A stretch of DNA of 64,000 nucleotides from Streptomyces actinomycinicus (GCF_016741775.1 NZ_JAERRK010000004.1:434001-498000), one strand, 5' to 3'; counted from the stretch's first letter, positions 1 through 13,247 are shown. The notes: generated by a model from the letters alone, not told the origin. Numbers and translations are program-made.

Positions 1-1
1 C

Positions 2-433
2 CCCGGGTGCGGCGCGGGTGAGGCGGCGCAGACGAGGGCCCGTCAGTTCCGGGCGATCGATGCCTTCCTGGACGCCAAGAACATCCCCGCGAACGAGGAG
101 GTGCTCGTCGCGGGCGACCTGAACGTCGACTCGCGCAGCGCCGAGTACGCGGCCATGCTCGCCGACGCCGGCCTCGTCGGGGCCGACGCCCGCACCGGGC
201 ACCCCTACTCCTTCGACACGCAGGAGAACTCCATCGCCCGCTACCGCTACCCGGACGATCCGCGCGAGGACCTGGACTACGTCCTCGCCCGGTCCGGCAA
301 CGCCCGGCCGGCCGGGTGGCGCAACGAGGTCGTCAAGGAGCAGTCGGCGCCCTGGACGGTGACCAGCTGGGGGACGTCGTACACCTACACGAACCTCTCG
401 GACCACTACCCGCTGCGGGCCTTCACGGGTTGA
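2..433 (+). CDS. C-terminal part of a secreted endonuclease/exonuclease/phosphatase-fold enzyme (sphingomyelinase C-like)
   Basis: The frame is open from the left edge, so the start lies outside the window; about 143 residues are visible. Seen: VLVAGDLNVDS, the Asp-x-Asn motif of the endonuclease/exonuclease/phosphatase fold, then LDYVLAR and a terminal SDHYPL whose Asp-His is the catalytic pair of this fold. The order GDLN, LDY, SDHYP is typical of bacterial neutral sphingomyelinases, which are secreted Mg-dependent phosphodiesterases. DNase-like members share these motifs, so the substrate is inferred. A strong hairpin terminator follows directly. Confidence 0.8.
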   Translation, partial: PGCGAGEAAQTRARQFRAIDAFLDAKNIPANEEVLVAGDLNVDSRSAEYAAMLADAGLVGADARTGHPYSFDTQENSIARYRYPDDPREDLDYVLARSGNARPAGWRNEVVKEQSAPWTVTSWGTSYTYTNLSDHYPLRAFTG

Positions 434-440
434 GCCGGCA

Positions 441-482
441 CACGGCGGCGGGCCCCGGCTCCGGCCGGGGCCCGCCGCCGTG
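441..482. terminator. Bidirectional hairpin terminator
   Basis: A near-perfect inverted repeat with arms of about 17 bp (443-458 and 465-480) and a six-base loop lies between the ends of two convergent genes. There is no T-run, as is usual in high-GC actinomycetes. It can serve both strands. Confidence 0.75.
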
Positions 483-496
483 CAGGGATCCGCCGC

Positions 497-667
497 CTAC
501 CAGCGGTACCAGCGGCCCCGTCGGCCCCCGGTCCCGGCCGGGCGGACGACGAAGCCCAGCAGCCACAGCACGAGCACGATGACCGCGATCCACCACAGCG
601 CCTTCAGCGCGAAGCCCGCGCCGAAAAGAATCAGTGCCAGGAGCAGAACCAGCAGCAAAGGGACCAT
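497..667 (-). CDS. Small hydrophobic membrane protein (56 aa)
   Basis: The ATG at 667 is preceded by GGAGGTGG at good spacing; this favours it over much longer in-frame starts upstream, whose translation is arginine-rich and unlikely to be coding. The product starts MVPLLLVLLL and has two hydrophobic segments (about residues 2-20 and 25-43) broken by a short turn, then a basic, glycine-rich tail ending RGRWYRW. It resembles the short proteins annotated 'hydrophobic protein' in Streptomyces, often near stress genes. No enzymatic motif is present. It is divergent from the CsbD gene. Confidence 0.7.
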   Translation of the reverse strand: MVPLLLVLLLALILFGAGFALKALWWIAVIVLVLWLLGFVVRPAGTGGRRGRWYRW

Positions 668-824
668 GTTTATCCACCTCCGCTCCGGCGGGTTCCCGGA
701 AATCCCTCGGTCAGGCCCCTTCTTTTTTCCCGGATCCCGGATTCGGACGACTGGTTTGGACGGCGGCGAAGCGGAAATCCGAATGTGGACCAGAGACCGC
801 GTCGAGATTGGGATGTGACACGCG

Positions 825-998
825 ATGGCTGGCAGCAAGAAGGCGAAGGGCAAGGCCGAGCAGGCCAAGGGCAAGGCCAAGGAGGCCGTCGGCCGGGCGG
901 TCGGGAACGAGCGCTTGGAGGCCGAGGGCCGGATGGAAGGCGCCCGCGGAGACGCCCGGCAGGCGAAGGAGAAGACCAAGGACGTCTTCAAGCACTGA
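825..998 (+). CDS. CsbD family stress protein (57 aa)
   Basis: The ATG frame gives a highly charged Lys/Ala/Glu-rich protein starting MAGSKKAKGKAEQAKG, with the CsbD pattern of KGKAEQAKGKAKEAVG followed by NERLEAEG and a second helical half with GDARQAKEKTKDVFK. Length and repeat pattern match CsbD family members, which are general-stress proteins of unknown biochemical role (SigB-controlled in Bacillus). A very strong terminator follows 20 bases downstream, so the gene is a single transcription unit. I could not identify a convincing SigB-type promoter by eye. Confidence 0.85.
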   Translation: MAGSKKAKGKAEQAKGKAKEAVGRAVGNERLEAEGRMEGARGDARQAKEKTKDVFKH

Positions 999-1017
999 GG
1001 CGTGCTCCGAATCGGAT

Positions 1018-1068
1018 GCGGAACGGGTCCGGAAATCCAGCGGAAGCGGATTTCCGGACCCGTTCCGC
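1018..1068 (+). terminator. Strong hairpin terminator after the csbD-type gene
   Basis: A perfect 21-bp inverted repeat (1018-1038 with 1048-1068) encloses a nine-base loop, 20 bases after the stop codon. The 21-base unit that begins at its 3' end is repeated directly afterwards (1067-1087 and 1088-1108). Confidence 0.85.
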
Positions 1069-1108
1069 TGTGTTCCGGGCCCGTTCGGCTGTGTTCCGGG
1101 CCCGTTCG
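1067..1108. repeat. Two direct copies of a 21-bp unit
   Basis: Units 1067-1087 and 1088-1108 are identical; the core is the self-complementary CCGGGCCCG flanked by GTT and TTC. A third, degenerate start follows. The array overlaps the last two bases of the preceding terminator and appears to be local duplication. Confidence 0.7.
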
Positions 1109-1314
1109 GCCGTGTCCCCGGAGTTGCGGACCGGCCGGACCGGGCGGCCGGCTCCGGCCGCCGCGTCACCCCTCACCAGCCGTTCGTGTGCATCCGGAGG
1201 ATTCCTTGCGGACGTCCCCTTGACGGGCCCCGGAGCGGGTAGCCGAGCAGGGACGGCAGGACCTCCCTGTGCACACGAAGGGACCCTCATCCCGGAGGAA
1301 AAGGGCAACGAGGT

Positions 1315-1764
1315 ATGGACATCCCGCTCAGGACGCACGCGATCACGCAGGCCCGCCCCGCGCACCTGCGCTACAGCCGCACCTGGGACGCCGGCGTATC
1401 CAGCATCGCGGAGGCGAGGGACGCCGTCGGCGCCCTGCTCGCCCGCGCACGGCCCGCCCCCGGTCGGCGCTCGGTGCAGGATGCCCAGCTCGTGGTGAGT
1501 GAACTCGTGACCAACGCGGCCAAACACGCGCCCGGCCCCTGCGCCCTGCGCCTGGAGCTGCCGCCCGGCGCCGGCACGCTGCTCATCACCGTCACGGACA
1601 CCTCCCGGCAGGCACCGCGGCGACGCACGCCCGATCCCGGGCGCATCGGCGGCCACGGGCTGCTCCTCGTGTCGATGCTGTCGCGCGAGCTGGAGGTGAC
1701 CTGGCTGCCGCGCGGCAAGCGGGTCACCGCCACGGTGCCGCTCGCCCCCGCGGCAGCCTGCTGA
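1315..1764 (+). CDS. ATP-binding anti-sigma / serine kinase-like regulator (RsbW/SpoIIAB type HATPase)
   Basis: A 149-residue protein with one HATPase_c_2 domain. Seen: the N-box VVSELVTNAAKHA around residue 62, the G1-like VTDTS and a glycine-rich GRIGGHGLLLV lid. These are the signatures of the GHKL ATPases that act as anti-sigma factors or serine kinases in partner-switching modules. GGAGG lies upstream of the ATG. It ends five bases from the end of a convergent SpoIIE-type phosphatase, the family that reverses such kinases, which suggests but does not prove a functional pair. No sigma factor or anti-anti-sigma (STAS) gene is adjacent. Confidence 0.85.
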   Translation: MDIPLRTHAITQARPAHLRYSRTWDAGVSSIAEARDAVGALLARARPAPGRRSVQDAQLVVSELVTNAAKHAPGPCALRLELPPGAGTLLITVTDTSRQAPRRRTPDPGRIGGHGLLLVSMLSRELEVTWLPRGKRVTATVPLAPAAAC

Positions 1765-1769
1765 CCGGG

Positions 1770-4226
1770 TCAGGTGACCCTGATGCCGACGATGCAGGTG
1801 TCGTCGTCGGTGTCCGACCTGCTGTAGGTCAGCAGCCGGTCCAATTGCTGGTCCAGGGTGGTCGTCACCGCGCCCGCCGTCTCCACCAGGTGCGACACGG
1901 ACTCCTCCACCGAGCGGTCCCGGCGCTCGATCAGGCCGTCGGTGTACATCAGCAGGGTGTCCCCCTCGGCCAGCTGCAGCTCCGTCTCCTCGTAGCGTGC
2001 CTCGGGTACGGCGCCGAGCAGCATCCCCGTGGCCGGCGGCAGCGCGGTGGCCTGCGTCTCGCGCACGAGGACCGGCGGCAGATGACCCGCCCGCGCCCAG
2101 CGCAGGGTGCGCCGCTCGCCGTCGTACAGGCCGCACACGGCGGTGGCCGTGATCCCTCCGGTCAGGTGGTGGGCGACGATGTTCAGCCAGGCCAGCAGCT
2201 GCGCCGGGCCCGCCCCGGTCACGGCGAGGCCGCGCAGCGCGTTGCGCAGGACGACCATGCTGGTCGCCGCCTCGATGCCGTGCCCGGCGACGTCACCGAC
2301 GCACAGCAGGACCAGTCCGGAGGGCAGCACGACGGCGTCGTACCAGTCGCCGCCGACCAGGTGTTCGGTCTCGGCGGGCCGGTAGCGCACCGCCACCCGG
2401 AGACCGGGCACCTGCAGCGGGGCCTGCGCAGGCGGCATGATGGCGTGCTGGAGCTGGAGGGTCAGCCGGTTGCGCTCCAGGGCCTGCTGCTCGGTGTGCG
2501 CCAGCTGGTCCCGGGTGGCGGCGAGGGCGACCTCGGTCCAGTGCTGGGCGGAGATGTCCTGGTAGGCGCCGCGGACGCCGAGCAGCTGGCCGTCGGTGTC
2601 CAGGACCGGCTCGGCCACCACCCGCATGTGCCGGGTCACGCCGTCCGGGCGCAGCAGCCGGAACGCGGCGGAGGCGGGCCTGCGGTGGTGCAGCAGGGTG
2701 CGCAGGAAGCGGCCGAGCGTGACGGCGTCGTCGGGGTGGGCGTGGGCCGGCAGGTCCTGCAGGGCGGCCGGGGGGCTGGTGGGAGGGCGGCCGTACAGGC
2801 TGAACATCTGCCCGTTCCAGGTGATCTCGCCGGTGAGCAGGTTCTCCTCGAAGCCGCCGATCCGGCCGAGCCGCTGGGCGTGCTGGAGCAGGCTGGCCAG
2901 CCGGGCCGCCTCGTCCTCGATGCGCCAGATCAGCAGCACGCCGGCACCGTGCCGGGTGATGCTGATGTCGGCGACGGCGGCGAGCGGCACCTGGTCGACC
3001 AGCGCGGTGAGCCGCATACGGCGGGCGCGGAACGGCTCGCCGGTGGCGTGGACCCGCTCCACCCGCTGGAACAGCTCGCTGTTGCCGGCGGCCATGGGGT
3101 ACGCCTCCAGCAGCAGGGCGCCGCCCACGACGGCCCGGGGCCGGCCCGCCGGGTCGAGGAAGCGGCTGTTGACGTGCTGGATGCGGAAGTCGACCAGCCG
3201 GCCGGCGTCGTCCAGGTGCGGCACCAGCACCAGGGCGGGGTCGTGCAGCCCGTCCGCCAGGTCCATCAGCTCCACCACGTCGGGCAGCAGCCGGGGTTCC
3301 GGCCCGGTGCCCGGCGGTGACGCGAAGGTCTCCAGGGTGTGCGCGCACAGCTCGGCGAGGGCCTCCACCTGCCGGACGACCGGGCGCGGCAACGGGTCCT
3401 CGGGCTTGGGCCAGGCGATCTCCAGGACGCCGTGGACACGGCCGCCCGCGCCCGCCGGTACGGCGATCCGCGCGCCGTCGGCGTACTGCCGCCGGCCGAT
3501 GGTGGGCAGCCCGGACCCGGCGAGCGAGGACAGCCACTGCCCGTCGGCCCGGTTCAGACCGCTGCGGGCCACCGTGGCCACGTCGGGCGGGACGTACCGC
3601 CAGCGGGCCGCCTCACCGGGCGGGAAACCGGCGCTCCCGGCCAGGGTGAGCGATCCGTCCGAGCCGGCCGCCCAGATGGCCACGGCGACCGCGCCCAGCG
3701 GGCGCAGCGCATGGTCGAGCAGCGAGTCGGCCATCGCCTGGGTGTCGTGGGCGGCGAGGACCCCGCTCTCGGCGGCGCGCAGCCGCACGGCGGCGGACTC
3801 CCGGACGGGCGCCTCCCGGTCCGCGGTGACGGACAGGAAGGCTTCCGTGACCTCCGAGACCCGGTCCCGGGCGGCCTGGTTGATGACCTCCACCGCGAAC
3901 TCCAGCGGGGTCACCTGCGCCTGCTCGGTCAGCTCGGCGAGCTGGCGGGCGGCCTGGGCGGGCCCGCAGCCGAGGCGTTCGACCAGGATGCCCTTGGCCA
4001 GTTCGACCAGGGCCCGGCCCTCGGCCTCGGCCTGCGCCGCCCGTACCTCCCGGCGCAGCCGCTCGACGGTGGCGGCGAGCCGGCCGACCGGCGAGCCCGC
4101 GGGGACGTCGGGCATCGCCACGTCCGCGTCCGGGAGCGGGACCGGAATGCCGTCGGCCGGGTCCGCGCCCGGAAGCCGGACGGGGACGCCGTCCGTCATG
4201 TCCGGGGCGGCGGGGGGTTCGTGCAT
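1770..4226 (-). CDS. Multidomain PP2C phosphatase: ANTAR-like, GAF, PAS, PAS, SpoIIE
   Basis: An 818-residue cytoplasmic protein. Domains in order: a coiled coil with ANTAR-like helices (about 45-115, with AKGILVERLG), a GAF-like sensor (about 155-305), two PAS modules (about 315-560; the second includes GEITWNGQMFSLYG) and a C-terminal SpoIIE/PP2C phosphatase (about 600-815) with GGDWYD, GDVAGHG and YTDGLIE metal-ligand motifs. It probably dephosphorylates an anti-anti-sigma factor in response to a signal. The ATG at 4226 with AGGTGA is preferred; a longer start at 4322 would overlap the upstream kinase by 41 bases and uses codons atypical for this genome. It sits 55 bases after the hybrid kinase and is probably co-transcribed with it. 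Confidence 0.88.
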   Translation of the reverse strand: MHEPPAAPDMTDGVPVRLPGADPADGIPVPLPDADVAMPDVPAGSPVGRLAATVERLRREVRAAQAEAEGRALVELAKGILVERLGCGPAQAARQLAELTEQAQVTPLEFAVEVINQAARDRVSEVTEAFLSVTADREAPVRESAAVRLRAAESGVLAAHDTQAMADSLLDHALRPLGAVAVAIWAAGSDGSLTLAGSAGFPPGEAARWRYVPPDVATVARSGLNRADGQWLSSLAGSGLPTIGRRQYADGARIAVPAGAGGRVHGVLEIAWPKPEDPLPRPVVRQVEALAELCAHTLETFASPPGTGPEPRLLPDVVELMDLADGLHDPALVLVPHLDDAGRLVDFRIQHVNSRFLDPAGRPRAVVGGALLLEAYPMAAGNSELFQRVERVHATGEPFRARRMRLTALVDQVPLAAVADISITRHGAGVLLIWRIEDEAARLASLLQHAQRLGRIGGFEENLLTGEITWNGQMFSLYGRPPTSPPAALQDLPAHAHPDDAVTLGRFLRTLLHHRRPASAAFRLLRPDGVTRHMRVVAEPVLDTDGQLLGVRGAYQDISAQHWTEVALAATRDQLAHTEQQALERNRLTLQLQHAIMPPAQAPLQVPGLRVAVRYRPAETEHLVGGDWYDAVVLPSGLVLLCVGDVAGHGIEAATSMVVLRNALRGLAVTGAGPAQLLAWLNIVAHHLTGGITATAVCGLYDGERRTLRWARAGHLPPVLVRETQATALPPATGMLLGAVPEARYEETELQLAEGDTLLMYTDGLIERRDRSVEESVSHLVETAGAVTTTLDQQLDRLLTYSRSDTDDDTCIVGIRVT

Positions 4227-4281
4227 GTTCACCTGGTCCGTGTTCCTCGTCCGGTGGGCGGGCGGGCGTCGTGCGCCGTCC

Positions 4282-8265
<3,984 letters not shown>

Positions 8266-8489
8266 GCGCACCCTCGATCCACTCCCCAGAGCCCTGTGCC
8301 AAGGCTCGGAACCGTGGCCGGGAGCACGCTGCGGCCCGGCCGTTGGTGTGTGCATTTCCGCAGTTCACGGATTTGCATGATGAGAAAAATACGTCGCAGG
8401 CTAACCCACCGTCGGGGGCTCGGACAAAGGATCCGGCCAACCCGCGGAGATCACCTGCTTCCCCCTCCCGGAAGGGGTGTGAGGTGGCG

Positions 8490-10316
8490 TCAGCCGGGTA
8501 CACGCAGCAGTTTGGCCAGGGTTGTGCGGTGAGGATTCCGGCCGGGACCGCGCGCCGCGCCCGCTCCGGCCGCCCAGTCCGGCGGGATCTCGCCGTCGAC
8601 CACGAACTCGAGCACCACCGGTCCGCGCCCGGCGAGCACGTCGGCCCAGACGGAGGCGACGTGCCGCGGCCGGTCGCAGCGGACGGCGGGCAGCCCGGCC
8701 AGGCGGGCCAGCTCGGCGTACGGCAGGGCGGGGACCTCGGCGGAGAGCGGGATGAGCGGGTCGCCCGCGGCGGCGCGGCGCTGCCAGGTGAGCCGGTTCA
8801 GGTCGCCGTTGTTGAGGACGCAGAACACCAGCGGCGGCAGCTCGGCCAGCCGGTCCAGATGGCGACGGACGGTGACGAGTTCGTTCAGGCCGCCGCTCTG
8901 GAAGGCGCCGTCGCCGACGAGGGCGATCACCGGCCGGTCGGGGGCCGCGAACCGGGCGGCCACGGCGTAGGGGACGGCCGCGCCGGGCATGCCCAGACGG
9001 CCCGAGAGCAGGGAGCGCATGCCGCCCCGCAGCCGCAGGTGGCGGGTCCACCAGTCCAGGGCGGTGCCCGAGTCGGTGACGACGACGGCCCGGTCGGGCA
9101 GCCGTTCCGACAGCTCCGCGACGACCGACCGCGGGTTCACGGACGTGCCGAACCAGCGGTTCGCCTTGTTCTCCCCCTCCTCCCGCCACTCGCGCACCAG
9201 CCGTTCGACCCGGGTGCGCCAGGCGCGGTCCGTGGTCCGGTGCAGGAGCGGGAGCAGCGCTTCCAGGCAGGCCGGGACATCACCGTTCACCCGGACCGCC
9301 GGGACCTCGCCGCGCAGGGGGCAGTCGGCCGGCTCCCGGTCCACCGTGACGATCCGGCACCCGGACGGGTCGGGCAGCAGGGCGGGGTCCAGGTCCTCGG
9401 CGCCGGCCAGCAGGAGCGTGTCGCACTCGCGCAGCAGGGTCGCGGCGGCCTCGCTGCCGAGCGGGCCCACGACGCCGGTGAGACAGGGCAGGTCGTCGGG
9501 CAGCGCGTCCCGGGCGAGGGCGGTGGTGGCGAGACCGGCGCCCAGCAGCTGCGTGACGCCCAGCGCGGGTCCGGCGGCCGGCCGGCCCGCGTTGCCGAGG
9601 ACGACCGCGGGCCGGCCGGCCCCGTCGAGCGCTCCGGCGGCACGGCGTACCTCGGCCGCGCCCGGCCGCCGGGGCGCGGGGGCCAGGTCCAGGGCCGCGG
9701 CACCGCCCGCCCCGAGGGGCTGTACGGGCGCGCCGGCGGCCGGGACCGGACGGAATCGCGATGCGACGGCGGCCGGGACCGGGCCGGAGCGGGACGCGAC
9801 GGCGTCCGCGCCGGACAGCTGTGCGGGGGCGTCGGCCGCGAGGACCCGGCGGTGCACGACGAGGCTCGCCACGCCGCGGTCGGCCAGCGCGGCCCGCACG
9901 GCCCGGTCCAGGGCGTCGCCGATCAGTTCCGGCCCGGACACCTCCTCGCAGTACACGCAGACCTCGGCGAGGTGACGCATGGTCCGGCTGCCGTCGCCCC
10001 CGCGCGCCGGGTCGGCACCTACGAGGGCAAGGACCGGCGTCCGGTCGCCGGCCGCGTCGTACAGCCCGCCGAGCAGCCGCAGCAGGCCCGCACCGGGCGG
10101 GGCGAGACAACAGCCGGGGCGGCCGGTGAGCTTGGCCTCGGCGCAGGCCATGAGGGCGGCCGGCTCCTCGCCGCGGGCCTGCACGAACCCGGGGGCCGCC
10201 GGGCCGCCGCGCAGGGCGCGGACGAGCGGGTCGACCGCCAGTCCCGGTGTGCCGTACACCCGGTCGACGCCCAGGTTCCGCAGCCGGGCGGCGACCACTT
10301 CGGACACGTTCCCCAC
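8490..10316 (-). CDS. Thiamine-pyrophosphate-dependent enzyme (pyruvate oxidase / acetolactate synthase family)
   Basis: A 608-residue protein with the three-domain layout of the POX/AHAS family. An N-terminal Pyr domain carries the activating Glu in ARGEEPAALMA, a central domain follows, and a C-terminal PP domain carries GDGAFQ...NNGDLN, the GDG-x(about 25)-NN TPP motif. The GTG start has GAGGAGG six bases upstream. The central domain is divergent and rich in Ala-Gly-Pro, so substrate and FAD use cannot be read. It starts 190 bases from the divergent cytochrome b gene, so a link to the respiratory island is possible but inferred. Confidence 0.8.
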   Translation of the reverse strand: MGNVSEVVAARLRNLGVDRVYGTPGLAVDPLVRALRGGPAAPGFVQARGEEPAALMACAEAKLTGRPGCCLAPPGAGLLRLLGGLYDAAGDRTPVLALVGADPARGGDGSRTMRHLAEVCVYCEEVSGPELIGDALDRAVRAALADRGVASLVVHRRVLAADAPAQLSGADAVASRSGPVPAAVASRFRPVPAAGAPVQPLGAGGAAALDLAPAPRRPGAAEVRRAAGALDGAGRPAVVLGNAGRPAAGPALGVTQLLGAGLATTALARDALPDDLPCLTGVVGPLGSEAAATLLRECDTLLLAGAEDLDPALLPDPSGCRIVTVDREPADCPLRGEVPAVRVNGDVPACLEALLPLLHRTTDRAWRTRVERLVREWREEGENKANRWFGTSVNPRSVVAELSERLPDRAVVVTDSGTALDWWTRHLRLRGGMRSLLSGRLGMPGAAVPYAVAARFAAPDRPVIALVGDGAFQSGGLNELVTVRRHLDRLAELPPLVFCVLNNGDLNRLTWQRRAAAGDPLIPLSAEVPALPYAELARLAGLPAVRCDRPRHVASVWADVLAGRGPVVLEFVVDGEIPPDWAAGAGAARGPGRNPHRTTLAKLLRVPG

Positions 10317-10506
10317 GGCGACCTCCTCGGGCGGCGCTCACCCGTCCGGAGCACCGGGTAGCCCCGCCCCGACCGCGCAAACGAGCGCAGGCATCCGCTC
10401 GTCCTCCGCGAGGAGCCGTTTCGGGCGCGCGCGGCGGGGGCACCCGTGCCACGCTCGGAGCGGAGCACCGAGAGTGAGGGATCCAGCACGCGGAAGGCGG
10501 GCACCA

Positions 10507-12141
10507 GTGGCGGTGTCGCAGGAACGGCCGTCGTCGGGGCGTGGTGAACGCGTGGTGACGGCCCTCGGCCAGCGGTTCCCGGTCGCCTCGACGGGCAGGG
10601 AGTTCCTGCGCAAGGCGTTCCCGGACCACTGGTCGTTCCTGCTGGGCGAGCTGGCGCTGTACAGCCTGCTGGTGCTGGTGCTGACGGGCGTCTGGCTGAC
10701 GTTCTTCTTCCATCCGGACATGGCCGAACGGCCGTACACCGGCTCGTACCTTCCGCTGCGCGGCACCCTGACCACCGAGGCGTACGCGTCGGTGCTGCAC
10801 ATCAGCTTCGACGTGCGCGGCGGTCTGCTGGTCAGGCAGGTGCACCACTGGGCGTCCCTGGTGTTCGTCGCTGCGATCGGGGTGCACCTGCTGCGGATCT
10901 TCTTCACCGGCGCGTTCCGGCGGCCCAGGGAGGTCAACTGGACGGTGGGCGTGACGCTGTTCCTGCTGGCCCTGCTGGAGGGCTTCTGCGGCTACTCGCT
11001 CCCGGACGACCTGCTCTCCGGCACCGGTCTGCGCACCGCGCAGGGCATCGTGCTGTCGATCCCGGTGGTGGGCACGTATCTGTCGTTCTTCGTGTTCGGC
11101 GGCCAGTTCCCGGGGCACGACATCGTCTCCCGGCTGTACGTGACGCACATCCTGCTCGTCCCCGGGCTCCTGCTGGCCCTGGTCGCCGTGCACCTGACGT
11201 ACATCGTGGTGCACAAGCACACCCAGTGGCCGCTGCCCGGGCACACCAACCGGAACGCGGTCGGCAAGCCCCTGGTGCCGCAGTACACGGCGAAGTCCGC
11301 GGGCCTGTTCTTCGTGCTGGCGGGCGTGCTGACGCTGATGGGCGCGCTGTTCCAGATCAACCCGGTGTGGGCGTTCGGGCCGTACCGCGCCGACCAGGTG
11401 TCCCTGGACTCGCAGCCCGACTGGTACGTGGGCTATCTGGAGGGCGCACAGCGGCTGATGCCGGCCGCGGAGACGGACGTCGCCGGGCACACGGTCGCCT
11501 GGGACGTGCTCCTGCCCGGTGTCATGCTGCCCGCGGTGCTGTTCATGGTCCTCTACGGCTATCCGTTCTTCGAGCGGTGGATCACCGGCCCGCGGCAGGA
11601 GCAGCACCTGTGCGACCGGCCGCGCAACCAGCCCACCCGGACGGCGCTCGGCGCGGCGGCCGTCTCGGCGTACGGGGTGCTGCTGACGGCGGGCGGACAG
11701 GACGTGCTGGCCTTCCGGTTCGACCTGCCGGTGGAGCTGTTCACCCGTGGCTTGCGCACCGCGCTGTTCGTGGTGCCCTTCCTGACGTACCACGCCACCA
11801 AGCGGGCGTGTCTCGGCCTGCAGGCGGCCGACCGGCGCCGGCTGCTGGACGGGGAGGCGACCGGGGAGGTACGGCGCACGGCGGGCGGCGGGTACGAGGA
11901 GGCGCACAGGCTGCTGAGCCGCGAGGAGGCCCACCGCATCCTGGTGCGCGACACGCCCCGGCCGCGGGCCGAGGGCACGGAGGCCTGGCGCTGGTTCCAC
12001 CGGCACCGGCTGCGCAACGCCCTCAGCCGCTGGTACTTCGCCCGGAGCGTGGAGATGCCGGTCGGCGATTGGCAGCGGCGCCGGGTGGAGTCCGTGCGGG
12101 CCGCACCGGGTGAGCCGCCCGGGAGGGCCGAGGAGTCGTGA
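10507..12141 (+). CDS. QcrB-like cytochrome b subunit
   Basis: A 544-residue membrane protein matching actinobacterial QcrB in length. The four haem-b histidines are visible as RQVHHW...GVHLLR and VTHILL...VHLTYIVVHKH in two transmembrane helices, followed by more helices and the long charged C-terminal extension typical of actinobacterial QcrB. In a bc1 complex the protein oxidises menaquinol; here no Rieske (QcrA) or cytochrome c (QcrC) gene is adjacent. It is directly followed (GTG/TGA overlap or 14 bases, depending on the start) by a formate dehydrogenase iron-sulfur gene. It may therefore be a quinone-reducing or -oxidising partner dedicated to formate dehydrogenase. The GTG start at 10507 follows GGAAGGCGG. 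Confidence 0.85.
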   Translation: MAVSQERPSSGRGERVVTALGQRFPVASTGREFLRKAFPDHWSFLLGELALYSLLVLVLTGVWLTFFFHPDMAERPYTGSYLPLRGTLTTEAYASVLHISFDVRGGLLVRQVHHWASLVFVAAIGVHLLRIFFTGAFRRPREVNWTVGVTLFLLALLEGFCGYSLPDDLLSGTGLRTAQGIVLSIPVVGTYLSFFVFGGQFPGHDIVSRLYVTHILLVPGLLLALVAVHLTYIVVHKHTQWPLPGHTNRNAVGKPLVPQYTAKSAGLFFVLAGVLTLMGALFQINPVWAFGPYRADQVSLDSQPDWYVGYLEGAQRLMPAAETDVAGHTVAWDVLLPGVMLPAVLFMVLYGYPFFERWITGPRQEQHLCDRPRNQPTRTALGAAAVSAYGVLLTAGGQDVLAFRFDLPVELFTRGLRTALFVVPFLTYHATKRACLGLQAADRRRLLDGEATGEVRRTAGGGYEEAHRLLSREEAHRILVRDTPRPRAEGTEAWRWFHRHRLRNALSRWYFARSVEMPVGDWQRRRVESVRAAPGEPPGRAEES

Positions 12142-12155
12142 GCGAGGAGAGCGGT

Positions 12156-13172
12156 ATGAGCAGCGACGACACGGACCGCCGCAACCAGTGGTACGGCCCG
12201 CAGCCGGACGTGGCCGGTGCGGCCGGCTACCCGGACGCCCCGCCCCGCGTGGGCTTCTTCACCGACACCTCGGTCTGCATCGGCTGCAAGGCCTGTGAGG
12301 TGGCCTGCAAGGAGTGGAACGCCATCCCGGAGGACGGCCTCGAACTGACCGGGATGTCCTACGACAACACGCAGGGGCTCGGCGCTGACACCTGGCGTCA
12401 CGTGGCCTTCGTGGAACAGCGCAAGCCGTTCGGCGGGCAGGAGCCGGGGGTCGCGCACGACGACGTCGACGTGTTCGCGGCCGCGGCCCGGCTCGGCACC
12501 GACGCGGCGTCACCGGGCCCCGGCGCCACGGCTCCCCCGCCGGGCGGGGCACCCGCGGGCGCTCCGGCCGGGCAGATCTCCCCGCTCTCCCCCGACGGCC
12601 GCACCGAACTGCGCTGGCTGATGTCCTCGGACGTGTGCAAGCACTGCACGCACGCGGCCTGCCTCGACGTCTGCCCCACGGGCGCGCTGTTCCGGACCGA
12701 GTTCGGCACGGTCGTCGTCCAGGAGGACGTCTGCAACGGCTGCGGCTACTGCGTGCCGGCCTGCCCGTACGGCGTCATCGACCAGCGCAAGGACGACGGC
12801 CGGGTGTGGAAGTGCACCCTGTGCTACGACCGGCTCGGCACCGGCATGGAACCCGCCTGCGCCAAGGCCTGCCCGACGGACTCCATCCAGTTCGGGCCGC
12901 TGGATGAGCTGAGGGAGCGGGCGGGGGCGAGGGTGGCGCAGCTGCGTGCGGCCGGTGTGCCCGACGCCCGTCTCTACGGCGACAGCCCGGACGACGGGGT
13001 CGGCGGCGCCGGCGCGTTCTTCCTGCTGCTGGACGATCCGGAGGTGTACGGGCTGCCCCCGGACCCGGTGGTCACCACCCGGGACCTGCCCGGCATGTGG
13101 CGGCAGGCGGCGCTGGCCGCCGTCTCCCTGGCCGTGCTCGCGGCGGGCAGCTTCGCACGGAGGCCGCGGTGA
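12156..13172 (+). CDS. fdhB: Formate dehydrogenase iron-sulfur (beta) subunit, four [4Fe-4S] clusters
   Basis: A 338-residue electron-transfer protein with four ferredoxin-type Cys groups: CIGCKACEVAC, CKHCTHAACLDVC, CNGCGYCVPAC and CTLCYDRLGTG...CAKAC. It ends with one hydrophobic helix (about residues 312-330), as in FdnH/FdoH, where it anchors the subunit. A proline/alanine-rich insert of about 30 residues lies between the first two cluster groups. Start choice: the ATG at 12156 has GAGGAG six bases upstream; a GTG at 12138 would overlap the preceding stop by four bases. It should carry electrons from the Sec-containing FdhA encoded at 18918-22178 to the membrane subunits. Confidence 0.9.
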   Translation: MSSDDTDRRNQWYGPQPDVAGAAGYPDAPPRVGFFTDTSVCIGCKACEVACKEWNAIPEDGLELTGMSYDNTQGLGADTWRHVAFVEQRKPFGGQEPGVAHDDVDVFAAAARLGTDAASPGPGATAPPPGGAPAGAPAGQISPLSPDGRTELRWLMSSDVCKHCTHAACLDVCPTGALFRTEFGTVVVQEDVCNGCGYCVPACPYGVIDQRKDDGRVWKCTLCYDRLGTGMEPACAKACPTDSIQFGPLDELRERAGARVAQLRAAGVPDARLYGDSPDDGVGGAGAFFLLLDDPEVYGLPPDPVVTTRDLPGMWRQAALAAVSLAVLAAGSFARRPR

Positions 13173-13247
13173 GCACCGGACGTACAGCGACGGGGGACAC
13201 GATGAGCACCGGACGTACAGCGACGGGGCGCGTTGAGCACCGGACGT
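13170..13247. repeat. Direct repeats between fdhB and the NrfD-like gene
   Basis: TGAGCACCGGACGTACAGCG recurs at 13170 and 13203 (units about 33 bp apart, continuing into ACGGGG), and a 14-base truncated copy lies at 13234. Each copy begins like a start region (GTGAGC, ATGAGC). None opens a reading frame with a credible ribosome site. Confidence 0.65.
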
